Shown here: positions 35,620 to 43,394 of the stretch, piece after piece
Layout: every line of letters begins with the position of its first letter
How positions within the stretch are numbered: position 1 is the first letter of the stretch
Assembly (NCBI RefSeq): GCF_007828955.1
Contig: NZ_VIVR01000001.1
Span: 3,224,001 to 3,288,000, forward strand
Direction: 5' to 3'
Source of the DNA: Kitasatospora atroaurantiaca
Lineage (GTDB): Bacteria > Actinomycetota > Actinomycetes > Streptomycetales > Streptomycetaceae
Length of the DNA stretch: 64,000 bases
Made by a program: the position numbers and the translations under genes
The notes under the pieces: generated by a model
Databases searched by the model: none
What the model was told of the DNA's origin: nothing
Seen by the model: only the letters and a program-made list of their open reading frames with translations

Positions 35620-35625
35620 TAGGCT
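35620..35625 (+). promoter_or_regulatory. -10-like box TAGGCT, leaderless geometry
   Basis: TAGGCT ends six bases before the GTG at 35632. Confidence 0.5.
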
Positions 35626-35631
35626 TGAGGC

Positions 35632-36822
35632 GTGCATCGACTCAACGCCTGGCTCCGCCGACACCCCATGGTGGTCGACTCCGCATGGGCGCTGGTAGTG
35701 CTCGCCCTCTCCCTGCTGTCCGCCGCCGACATGTCGGGGAGCAGCCTCGAGTTCGTCGCCATCGCGCTGGCCGTCGCCGTGCTGATGGTCTTCCGGCGCC
35801 GCAACCCGGACATCACGGTGACCGCCGCGGTGCTCCTCGGACTCGGCCAGGTGGCCCTGGCCATCGATCCGGGCCCGTCCAGCATCGGGTACCTGGTCTT
35901 CGCCTACACCGGCGCCGCCTTCGGCTCGCCGTGGGTCTCCCGGGTGGCACTCGGCGCCGGGCTGGCGGCGGGCCCGCTCACCGTCTGGCGGTTCAACACC
36001 GCGGAGGGAGCCGACCGCAGCTGGCCGCAGATCCTCTTCATCACCGCCCTGATGTCGACGCCCTTCGTGCTCTGCTGGGCCTGGGGCCGGCTGACCCGGG
36101 TCCGCCGGGCGTACCTGATCGAGCTGGAGGACCGCGCCGCCCGGCTGGAGCGTGAGCGGGATGCCCAGGCGAAGGTGGCGGTCGCCGCCGAGCGGGCACG
36201 CATCGCCCGCGAACTGCACGACGTGGTGGCGCACAACGTCTCGGTGATGATCGTCCAGGCCGACGGCGCCGCGTACGTGCTGGACAACTCACCGCAGCAG
36301 GCCAAGGAGGCGCTGGGCACGATCGCCTCCACGGGCCGGCAGGCGCTGGTCGAGATGCGCCGCCTGCTCGGGGTGCTGCGCACCGCGGACACCGCCGACG
36401 AGTACGTGCCGCAGCCGGGCGTGGAGGAACTGCCCGAGCTGCTGGAGCAGGTCCGCACGGCGGGGCTGCCGGTGGAGTTCACCACCTCGGGCGACCCGCG
36501 GGAGCTCCCGCGCGGCGTGGAGCTGACGGTCTACCGGATCGTCCAGGAGGCGCTGACCAACGTCCGCAAGCACGGCGGGCCCGACGTCAGGGCCAAGGTC
36601 GAGGTGGACTTCCGGGAGCGCGAGCTGGAGGTCCTGATCGACGACGACGGCCGCGGCACGACCGACGAGCAGCTGACGGCCGGTGGAACGGACGGGCTCG
36701 GACATGGTCTGATCGGCATGCGGGAGCGGGTCGGCATGGTCAGCGGCAGCCTCGACATCGGGCCCCGGCCCGGCGGCGGCTTCCGGATCCGCGCGGTACT
36801 GCCCCTCAAGACGGCCAAATAA
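35632..36822 (+). CDS. Sensor histidine kinase of the HisKA_3 class
   Basis: A 396-residue membrane histidine kinase. Five or so hydrophobic segments lie in residues 13-155, which suggests a signal sensed within the membrane. The phosphoacceptor is H196 in RIARELHDVVAHNVSVM. The ATPase domain has the N-box in EALTNVRKHGG, and GRGTTDEQL, GHGLIGMRERV and PGGGFRIRAVLP as G-box-like parts. It belongs to the NarL-partner kinase group. It precedes its response regulator by ten bases. The GTG start appears leaderless. The ligand is unknown. Confidence 0.92.
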   Translation: MHRLNAWLRRHPMVVDSAWALVVLALSLLSAADMSGSSLEFVAIALAVAVLMVFRRRNPDITVTAAVLLGLGQVALAIDPGPSSIGYLVFAYTGAAFGSPWVSRVALGAGLAAGPLTVWRFNTAEGADRSWPQILFITALMSTPFVLCWAWGRLTRVRRAYLIELEDRAARLERERDAQAKVAVAAERARIARELHDVVAHNVSVMIVQADGAAYVLDNSPQQAKEALGTIASTGRQALVEMRRLLGVLRTADTADEYVPQPGVEELPELLEQVRTAGLPVEFTTSGDPRELPRGVELTVYRIVQEALTNVRKHGGPDVRAKVEVDFRERELEVLIDDDGRGTTDEQLTAGGTDGLGHGLIGMRERVGMVSGSLDIGPRPGGGFRIRAVLPLKTAK

Positions 36823-36832
36823 GGGAGTTGCG

Positions 36833-37522
36833 TTGACTATCCGGGTGATGCTCGTCGACGACCAGGAGCTGCTGCGCACGGGCTTCCGGATGATCCTGCA
36901 GTCCCAGGGCGACATCGAGATCGCCGCCGAGGCGGGCGACGGCCAGCAGGCTCTGGCGGTCCTCGAGGAGACCTCCGTCGACGTGATCCTGATGGACGTC
37001 CGGATGCCCCGCCTGGACGGCGTCCAGGCCACCCGCCGGATCTGCCTCGCCGGGGACGGCACCCCCCTGCCCGGAGCCCCGCACGTGCTGATCCTGACCA
37101 CCTTCGACCTTGACGAGTACGCCTTCGCCGCGCTCAAGGCGGGGGCCAGCGGCTTCCTGCTCAAGGACGTCCCGCCGACCGAGCTGGTGGCCGCGATCCG
37201 CGCCGTCCACGCGGGTGACGCGGTGGTCGCGCCGACCACCACCCGCCGCATGATCGACCGCTTCGCCGAGGTGCTCCCCACCCCGCGGTCCTCCCCCGGC
37301 TCCCCCGTCCTGGGCCCGCTGACGGAGCGCGAACGCGAGGTCTTCCTGCTCGTCGCCCAGGGCCTCTCCAACGGCGAGATCGCCGCCAAGCTGACCCTGT
37401 CCGAGGCCACCGTGAAGACCCACGTCGGCCGCATCCTCGCCAAGCTCAACCTCCGGGACCGCGTCCAGGCGGTGGTCCTCGCCTACGAGGCCGGCCTGGT
37501 CCGCGCAGGCGCGAACGAGTAG
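36833..37522 (+). CDS. NarL/LuxR-type response regulator
   Basis: A 229-residue regulator with a receiver domain (VMLVDDQELLRTGFRMIL, phosphoacceptor D55 in ILMDVRMPRLDG, conserved lysine in GFLLKDVPP) and a LuxR-type helix-turn-helix (LTEREREVFLLVAQGLSNGE, SEATVKTHVGRILAKLNLRD). The start is TTG with GGGAG six bases upstream, ten bases after the kinase stop, so it is translated from the same mRNA. A palindromic repeat follows 33 bases after the stop. The target genes are unknown. Confidence 0.94.
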   Translation: MTIRVMLVDDQELLRTGFRMILQSQGDIEIAAEAGDGQQALAVLEETSVDVILMDVRMPRLDGVQATRRICLAGDGTPLPGAPHVLILTTFDLDEYAFAALKAGASGFLLKDVPPTELVAAIRAVHAGDAVVAPTTTRRMIDRFAEVLPTPRSSPGSPVLGPLTEREREVFLLVAQGLSNGEIAAKLTLSEATVKTHVGRILAKLNLRDRVQAVVLAYEAGLVRAGANE

Positions 37523-37554
37523 CAGCTGGGTTATCGATCAGGACCGGGTACCCC

Positions 37555-37630
37555 AGGGGCGCGGGGAACTGCGCGAGATCGGAAGGCAACGGCCTGTGCC
37601 CTCCCGCCTCGCGCGGTTCCCCGCGCCCCT
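37555..37630 (+). repeat. Intergenic palindromic repeat, copy 4 (subfamily II)
   Basis: Starts AGGGGCGCGGGGAACTGCGC, continues with the subfamily II mark GAGATCGGAAG, and closes with CGCGCGGTTCCCC-type sequence and GCGCCCCT. It lies between convergent genes, 33 bases after the response regulator stop. Confidence 0.85.
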
Positions 37631-37666
37631 GTTGTGGCTGATCGGCTGCCTGTCCGAGCGGAGCGC

Positions 37667-38059
37667 TCAGAGGCGGCGCAGCCCCTGGATGACCTCGTGC
37701 AGCAGCCGGACGTCCGGGCGTCCGGCCCGGGTCGCGGGCGCGGCGACCTGCACCAGGCCGTCGTCCAGCAGGTCGCCCAGCAGCACCCGGAGCGCACCGA
37801 CCGGCAGGTCGGCGTCGGCCGCCAGCTCGGCGAGCGGGCGCGGGCCACGCCGTACCTGGTCCAGCAGCGAGCTGCGGGCGTGGTCCAGCGGGACGGCCGG
37901 CTCGGCCCCCGGTACGGCCCGTACCTCGGCCAGCAGGTCGAAGTCCTGGCCGGTGGCGGGGCGGGTGCGGCCCCTGGTCACGGTGAACGGGCGGACCATC
38001 GGGCCCGCGTCGTCGTCGTACCAGTGCAGCTGCGCCCCGCTGCCCTCGTCATCAGCCAT
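37667..38059 (-). CDS. cvnC: Conservon protein CvnC (DUF742)
   Basis: A 130-residue cytoplasmic DUF742 protein (MADDEGSGAQLHWYDDDAGP, then LDHARSSLLDQVRRGPRPLAELAADADL, as a winged-helix-like part, LPVGALRVLLGDLLDDGLV). It is the third gene of a conservon-type cluster and overlaps cvnB by eight bases. In conservons it helps build the signalling complex around a small GTPase. No such GTPase follows here: the next gene on this side is convergent. Confidence 0.85.
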   Translation of the reverse strand: MADDEGSGAQLHWYDDDAGPMVRPFTVTRGRTRPATGQDFDLLAEVRAVPGAEPAVPLDHARSSLLDQVRRGPRPLAELAADADLPVGALRVLLGDLLDDGLVQVAAPATRAGRPDVRLLHEVIQGLRRL

Positions 38060-38483
38060 GGGCCGGCCTGAGCTCGGCTCGCACCGGCGTGGACAGGCGC
38101 CGGCCGACCCGCTTGACCAGCATCGACATCTCGTACGCGACCTGCCCGACATCGGCCTGCACATCGCAGAGCACCGCCAGGCAGCTGCCCTCGCCGGCCG
38201 GGGTGACAAAGAGGAAGGCGTCCTCCAGCATCACCATCGTCTGCCGGACGCCGCCGGCCCCGAAGTGGCTGCCGACGCCCTTGGCGAGGCTGTGGAAGCC
38301 GGAGCAGAGTGCGGCCAGATGGTCGATGTCGTCGGTGCCGAGGCCGGCGGAGGCCGCGGTGGCCAGGCCGTCCGAGGAGAGCAGCACGGCCTGCCGCAGG
38401 TGCTCGGTGCGGTCGACCAGGTCGTCCAGCAGCCAGTCGAGACCGCCGGCCGGCTCGGCCTCGCTCATGTCCGTAGCCGTCAT
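38052..38483 (-). CDS. cvnB: Conservon protein CvnB (Roadblock/LC7)
   Basis: A 143-residue Roadblock/LC7 protein (GLDWLLDDLVDRTEHLRQAV, then LLSSDGLATAASAGLGTDD, and FLFVTPAGEGSCLAVLC). Conservon Roadblock proteins bind the GTPase and modulate its cycle. It overlaps cvnA by four bases (ATGA) and cvnC by eight, showing tight coupling. An alternative start 15 bases in (MSEAEPAGG) exists. Confidence 0.88.
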   Translation of the reverse strand: MTATDMSEAEPAGGLDWLLDDLVDRTEHLRQAVLLSSDGLATAASAGLGTDDIDHLAALCSGFHSLAKGVGSHFGAGGVRQTMVMLEDAFLFVTPAGEGSCLAVLCDVQADVGQVAYEMSMLVKRVGRRLSTPVRAELRPAHG

Positions 38484-40738
38484 TCTTGCTCGCCCTTCTG
38501 ATCGTCCGTCGGAGCTTCGCTGCGGCCACGGTCCAGGCCCCGCTGGAAGGCCCCGAAGATGGCGCCCAGCTGCTCGGGCGAGACCTCCTCGGCCTCGCCT
38601 TCGCCTTCGCCCGCGGCTCGGCCGGGTGCCGCCCGCAGCTGCGGGGCGAGGGAGGCCTGGCGTACCCGGGTGGGCAGGCCGGTCGGCGCGGCCGGCGCGG
38701 CGGCGGGGTCCGGGTCGGGTGCCGGCTGCCGTCTGCGCATCGGCAGGACGGCGGTCCCGGTCCCTGCCTCCGAGCTCGGCACCACCGTAAGGCTCTGCAC
38801 CGTGGGGCTCTGCGCGGCCACCGGAAGCTCCTCGGGCTCCGGGGGAAGCTCCTCCTCCGCCAGGACGGCGCCCGGGAGGAACACCACGGCCGTGGTGCCC
38901 CCGTACGGCGAGCGGCAGAGCGTCACCTCGATCCCGTGCCGCCGGGCCAGCCGGCCGACCACGAAGAGGCCGAGGCGCTCGGTCTGCGCGGGGTCGAAGT
39001 CCCGCGGCTCGGCCAGCGAGAGGTTGGCGGCCGCCAGCTCGTCAGGGTCCATGCCGAGACCCCGGTCGTCGATCTCCAGTACGCAGCCGCCGGCCGCCTC
39101 GCCCACCCTCATGCCGACCTTGGTCTGCGGCGGCGAGAACACGGTCGCGTTCTCCACCAGCTCCGCCACCAGGTGCACCAGGTCGGCCACGACCGCTCCG
39201 ACCACGGCGACCTTCGGCATCGGCGGGATGACGACCCGCTGGTAGTCCTCGACCCCGCCGACAGCCGAGCCGATCACGTCCACCAGCGGCACCGGCTTGC
39301 GCCACATCCGCCCGGGCGCCGCGCCGGAGAGGATGATCAGGCCTTCCGCGTGGCGCCTCATCCGGGTGGTCAGATGGTCGACGCGGAACAGGTCCGCCAG
39401 CTCGTCGGGGTCGGTGACCCGCCGCTCCATGGCGTCCAGCAGCTTGAGCTGGCGGTGGACCAAGGACTGGCTGCGGCGGGCGATGTTGAGGAACACCCCG
39501 GAGATCCCCCGACGCAGCCTCGCCTGTTCCACGGCCGCCTCGACCGCCGCCCGGCGCGCGTCGTTGAACGCCCGGCCGACGTCCCCGATCTCGTCCGCAC
39601 CGAAGGTCAGCGGCGGTGCCTCGGCCTCGACGTCGACCACCTCGCCCGCGCTGAGCCGCCGCATCACGCTGGGGAGCCGGCTGCCCGCCAGGAGGTTGGC
39701 GGAGGCCCGCAGCCGGAGCAGGCGCTGGGTGATCCGGCGCCCGGTGCGGATCGAGTACCAGATCGAGAAGACCACGGCGACCAGGCCCGCACCGCCGACC
39801 AGCGCGGCCCGGGTCAGCTCGTCGGTCGCGTAGGCGCGGCCGCGGGCGGCGGAGTTGAGGGCCGCCTGGCTGCAGAGCTCCATGTAGCGGTGGACGGCCG
39901 GGTCCATGGTGCCTCGCCAGGACTCCCGCGAGATGCTGCGGCCGCCGTCGGCCAGCGTCTTGTCCTCGGCGTCGACCAGCGCGGTGTACCGGGAGTCCTG
40001 GGCGAAGGCGTCGAAGGCCGCCCGGGAGTCGGCGGGCAGGGCGGGCACGTAGGTCCGCTGGAAGACCCGCCGGTCCTCCACGGTGGCGGCGAAGGCCCGC
40101 GCCTGCGCCGGGGAGAACCCCCCGGCCGCCCGCGCGCCCGAGCCCATGGCGTCCTCGCGCGAGACGTACTCGCGGACCCGGACCAGCTCGATGACGACCT
40201 GCGCCTCGCGGGCCAGCTGTCCGGCCTGCAGAGCGGTCAGCGCGGACTGCACCTCGAAGCCCGGCTCGACGATCGCCGTGTAACCGGTGACCGCCTCGTC
40301 CCAGGGGATCTGCCGGGTGACCACGCCCCTGCGCAGCGCGGCCAGCCCGTCGGCGGCCTTGACCATCCGGTCGAGCCGGCTGCGCTGCTCACCGGAGAGC
40401 TCACCGCGGTGGTCCGGGTTCACCGCCGCCGCGTGCATCGCCCGGACGGCTTCGTCGGTCGCGTGCTGCTGCGTGGTGAACTCGGCGAGCAGGTTCTGGT
40501 CCCAGCCTGACCCGAGGTACTCGGAGGCCATCCGGCGCTCGATCTGGATCTGTCCGAGGGCGGTGTCCACCGGGGTGCCGAAGTACTGGTAGACGCCTTC
40601 CAGCCGGATCAGCGCCCGCAGATCACCGGTCATCGAGACGACCGCGAAGCCCCAGAGGGCCACCAGCGCCACGATCGGGATGAGGACGAGGGTGGTGATC
40701 CGGGTGCGGATCGTGGGAGTGCCGAGGCGCTTGCGCAT
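38480..40738 (-). CDS. cvnA: Conservon sensor CvnA (nitrate-sensor-type histidine-kinase-like protein)
   Basis: A 752-residue protein: a first membrane helix (TTLVLIPIVALVALWGFAVV), an extracellular nitrate/nitrite-sensing (NIT) type domain (about residues 35-300), a second helix (LVGGAGLVAVVFSIWYSI), a HAMP region, then a long cytoplasmic coiled part (EARLRRGISGVFLNIARRSQ-like, with RGISGVFLNIARRSQSLVHRQ) and an HATPase domain (VAELVENATVFSPP, DRGLGMDPDELAAAN, FVVGRLARRHGIEVTLCRS). It lacks a clear H-box histidine, as usual for conservon CvnA. The C-terminal 130 residues are Pro/Glu-rich. GAGGGAG precedes the ATG. Confidence 0.88.
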   Translation of the reverse strand: MRKRLGTPTIRTRITTLVLIPIVALVALWGFAVVSMTGDLRALIRLEGVYQYFGTPVDTALGQIQIERRMASEYLGSGWDQNLLAEFTTQQHATDEAVRAMHAAAVNPDHRGELSGEQRSRLDRMVKAADGLAALRRGVVTRQIPWDEAVTGYTAIVEPGFEVQSALTALQAGQLAREAQVVIELVRVREYVSREDAMGSGARAAGGFSPAQARAFAATVEDRRVFQRTYVPALPADSRAAFDAFAQDSRYTALVDAEDKTLADGGRSISRESWRGTMDPAVHRYMELCSQAALNSAARGRAYATDELTRAALVGGAGLVAVVFSIWYSIRTGRRITQRLLRLRASANLLAGSRLPSVMRRLSAGEVVDVEAEAPPLTFGADEIGDVGRAFNDARRAAVEAAVEQARLRRGISGVFLNIARRSQSLVHRQLKLLDAMERRVTDPDELADLFRVDHLTTRMRRHAEGLIILSGAAPGRMWRKPVPLVDVIGSAVGGVEDYQRVVIPPMPKVAVVGAVVADLVHLVAELVENATVFSPPQTKVGMRVGEAAGGCVLEIDDRGLGMDPDELAAANLSLAEPRDFDPAQTERLGLFVVGRLARRHGIEVTLCRSPYGGTTAVVFLPGAVLAEEELPPEPEELPVAAQSPTVQSLTVVPSSEAGTGTAVLPMRRRQPAPDPDPAAAPAAPTGLPTRVRQASLAPQLRAAPGRAAGEGEGEAEEVSPEQLGAIFGAFQRGLDRGRSEAPTDDQKGEQE

Positions 40739-41050
40739 GATCTCCCTCGGGGATGCCGAACCCGCCGAGTGGCGGACTGGAGAAAGCTACCTGCGCCGAA
40801 TCCCGGAAGTGACCGCCGGGTAGTGAAACTTTGGCGGAGATCATGCTCCGTGCCGAGCATGCGGCGAGTGACGCGCGAGACATCCGAGGGCCCTGCCGGC
40901 CGGTCGTAGAATGGCTCGGTACGTCTGGTACCCGCAGAGGACTGGAACGGAAGTTAGGACGAAGGCCGAGCGCGTGAGCGAGCGGAGCGAGCGAACCATC
41001 AAGAGGTGCGCGTTGTGCGAAGCACGCGCCGAGCGGAGCGAGGCGTGGGC
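40739..41050 (+). promoter_or_regulatory. Divergent intergenic region of cvnA and the DUF2520/panC run
   Basis: This 312-base gap contains a TAGAAT box at 40907-40912 as the best -10 for the rightward operon, which would leave a leader of about 130 bases. The leader includes GAGCGAGCGGAGCGAGCGAA (40977-40996) and a second GAGCGGAGCGAGG (41031-41043), a purine-rich motif common before streptomycete genes. I found no stable riboswitch. Confidence 0.4.
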
Positions 41051-41998
41051 ATGAGTACGTCCGACCACGCAGACTTCGGTGCCCTGGCCGACCCCTTCGG
41101 CGATCCTTCCGACCCCGGCAACCGCCCCGCCCGGCTGACCGTCGGTGTGGTCGGCACCGGCCGGGTGGGCCCCGCCCTCGGCGCCGCACTCCAGCTGGCG
41201 GGCCACCGGGTGGTGGCGGCGTCGGGAGTGTCCACCGCCTCGCAGCGCCGGGCCGAGGCGCTGCTTCCCGGGGTGAAGCTGGTGAGCCCGCCGCAGGTGC
41301 TGGCGGCCGCCGATCTCGTCCTCCTCACCGTCCCCGACGACGCGCTGGCCGACCTGGTCGCCGGGCTGGCCACGACCGGAGCCGTCCGCCCGGGCCAGAT
41401 CATCGTGCACACCTCGGGCGCGCACGGGGTGGCGGTCCTCGAACCCGTCACCCGGGCCGGCGCGCTGCCGCTCGCGCTGCACCCCGCGATGACCTTCACC
41501 GGCACCTCCGTCGACCTGGCCCGGCTGGCCGGCTGCCCGTTCGGCGTCACGGCCCCCGAGGAGCTGCGGCCGGTCGCCGAGGCGCTGGTGGTGGAGATGG
41601 GCGGCGAGCCGGAGTGGGTGCCCGAGGAGGTCCGCCCGCTCTACCACACGGCCCTGGCGCACGGCGCGAACCACCTGGTCACGCTGGTCGCACAGGCCCT
41701 GGAGCTGCTGCGTACGGCCGGTGTCGCCGAGCCGGGCCGCCTGCTCGGGCCGCTGCTCGGCGCCGCCCTGGACAACAGCCTGCGCTCCGGCGACGCTGCG
41801 CTCACCGGCCCGGTCGCCCGCGGCGACACGGGGACGGTGAGCCGGCACCTGAGGCAGCTCAGTACGGTGTCCCCGGACATCGGGCAGGCGTACCGCGCGA
41901 TGGCCCGGGCCACGGCGCAGCGGGCGGTCCGGAACGGATCGCTCAAGGAAGAGTCGGCGGCGGCGCTGCTGGACGTACTCAACGAGGAGAGCAACTGA
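41051..41998 (+). CDS. Rossmann-fold protein with DUF2520
   Basis: A 315-residue protein with an N-terminal NAD(P)-binding segment (TVGVVGTGRVGPALGAALQL) and the C-terminal DUF2520 domain (PLALHPAMTFTGTSVDLARL, LYHTALAHGANHLVTLVAQA, GDTGTVSRHLRQL). It resembles 6-phosphogluconate/ketopantoate-reductase-type two-domain enzymes. Its stop shares one base with the panC start (TGATG), so it belongs to the pantothenate gene set, but no known pathway step is assigned to it. The ATG at 41051 is more likely than ATG 41006 because the frame before it is repetitive leader. Confidence 0.85.
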   Translation: MSTSDHADFGALADPFGDPSDPGNRPARLTVGVVGTGRVGPALGAALQLAGHRVVAASGVSTASQRRAEALLPGVKLVSPPQVLAAADLVLLTVPDDALADLVAGLATTGAVRPGQIIVHTSGAHGVAVLEPVTRAGALPLALHPAMTFTGTSVDLARLAGCPFGVTAPEELRPVAEALVVEMGGEPEWVPEEVRPLYHTALAHGANHLVTLVAQALELLRTAGVAEPGRLLGPLLGAALDNSLRSGDAALTGPVARGDTGTVSRHLRQLSTVSPDIGQAYRAMARATAQRAVRNGSLKEESAAALLDVLNEESN

Positions 41999-42885
41999 TG
42001 GCACGCGGCAAGCAGCCGGCGAAGGCCCGGAAGACTGTGCTGACCCACACCATCGCCGACTTCGAGCCGGCCTTCTGGCCGGACGAGCAGCCGGTCGACA
42101 ACGCGGTCGTGATGACCATGGGCGCGCTGCACGAAGGCCACGCCGCACTGATCCGGGCCGCCCGCAAGCAGGTCGGCGCGGACGGCCGGGTCGCCGTGAC
42201 GGTCTTCGTGAACCCGCTGCAGTTCGGCGAGGGCGAGGACCTCGACCGCTACCCGCGCACCCTGGCCGCCGACGTCCGCCTCGCCGAGGAGAACGGCGCG
42301 GACGTGGTCTTCGCCCCGCTGCCCGAGGAGGTGTACCCCAACGGCGCCCCGCAGGTGCGGATCACCGCGGGCCCGATGGGCGAGCGCTTCGAGGGCGCCT
42401 CGCGTCCCGGGCACTTCGACGGCGTGCTCACGGTCGTCGCCAAGCTGCTGCACATCACGGACCCGGACTTCGCCTTCTTCGGCGAGAAGGACGCCCAGCA
42501 GCTCGCCGTCATCCAGCGGATGGTCGCGGACCTGGACTTCGACGTGGAGGTGATCGGCGTCCCGACCCTCCGCGAGGAGGACGGCCTGGCGCTCTCCTCC
42601 CGCAACCGCTACCTCTCCGCCGAGGAGCGCGCGCAGGCCCTCGCCCTGTCCAAGGCCCTCTTCGCCGGCCGCGACGTGGCCGCCCAGGGCCCGAAGGCCG
42701 TCCGCGAGGCGGCCTCGGCCGTCCTGGACACCACTGAAGGTGTCACCCTTGACTACCTCGCCCTGATCGACCCGGAGGACTTCACCGAAGCCGCCGACGA
42801 CTTCCAGGGCGAGGCTGTGCTGGCCGTTGCCGCCAAGGTGGGGTCGACCCGCCTGATCGACAACGTCCGCATCATCGTTCGGTAG
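41998..42885 (+). CDS. panC: Pantothenate synthetase (pantoate--beta-alanine ligase)
   Basis: PanC joins pantoate and beta-alanine with ATP to make pantothenate. The 295-residue protein shows VVMTMGALHEGHAAL, VFVNPLQFGEGEDLDRYPRT, FGEKDAQQLAVIQRMV and LALSSRNRYLSAEER. The start has GAGGAG eight bases upstream and is coupled to the DUF2520 gene. panD follows 42 bases later, and supplies its substrate beta-alanine. Confidence 0.96.
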   Translation: MARGKQPAKARKTVLTHTIADFEPAFWPDEQPVDNAVVMTMGALHEGHAALIRAARKQVGADGRVAVTVFVNPLQFGEGEDLDRYPRTLAADVRLAEENGADVVFAPLPEEVYPNGAPQVRITAGPMGERFEGASRPGHFDGVLTVVAKLLHITDPDFAFFGEKDAQQLAVIQRMVADLDFDVEVIGVPTLREEDGLALSSRNRYLSAEERAQALALSKALFAGRDVAAQGPKAVREAASAVLDTTEGVTLDYLALIDPEDFTEAADDFQGEAVLAVAAKVGSTRLIDNVRIIVR

Positions 42886-42927
42886 CCGTACTTCTAGGCA
42901 TGCACTCACATCTGGAGGCGTGACCCC

Positions 42928-43377
42928 ATGCTCCGCACCATGCTCAAGTCCAAGATCCACCGCGCCACCGTCACCCAGGCCGACCTGCACTACGTCGGCT
43001 CCGTGACGGTGGACGAGGACCTGCTCGACGCCGCCGACCTGCTCCCGGGCGAGCTGGTCCACATAGTCGACATCAACAACGGCGCCCGCCTGGAGACGTA
43101 CACCATCGCGGGCCCGCGTGGCACGGGCGTGATCGGCATCAACGGCGCCGCCGCCCGCCTGGTCCACCCCGGCGACCTGGTGATCCTGATCGCCTACGGG
43201 CAGATGGAGACCGCGGAGGCCAAGGGCTACGTCCCCAAGGTCGTCTTCGTGGACGCGGAGAACAAGATCACCGGTCTCGGCACGGACGCTGCCGAGGCCC
43301 AGGAGGGCACCGGACTGGTGCGCGGCGACCAGGCGTACGGTGGCGTGCACGGCGCAGCCACCACCGCCGCGCGCTGA
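42928..43377 (+). CDS. panD: Aspartate 1-decarboxylase proenzyme
   Basis: PanD makes beta-alanine from aspartate and self-cleaves at Gly24-Ser25 (HYVGSVTV) to form the pyruvoyl group on Ser25. The 149-residue protein starts [20 protein letters not shown], with Tyr22-Val-Gly-Ser as in well-studied enzymes; [12 protein letters not shown]-like sequence [13 protein letters not shown] and [18 protein letters not shown] follow. It has a longer C-terminal tail than E. coli PanD, as in other actinobacteria. Confidence 0.97.
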   Translation: MLRTMLKSKIHRATVTQADLHYVGSVTVDEDLLDAADLLPGELVHIVDINNGARLETYTIAGPRGTGVIGINGAAARLVHPGDLVILIAYGQMETAEAKGYVPKVVFVDAENKITGLGTDAAEAQEGTGLVRGDQAYGGVHGAATTAAR

Positions 43378-43394
43378 AGGAGCCACTGAACACG

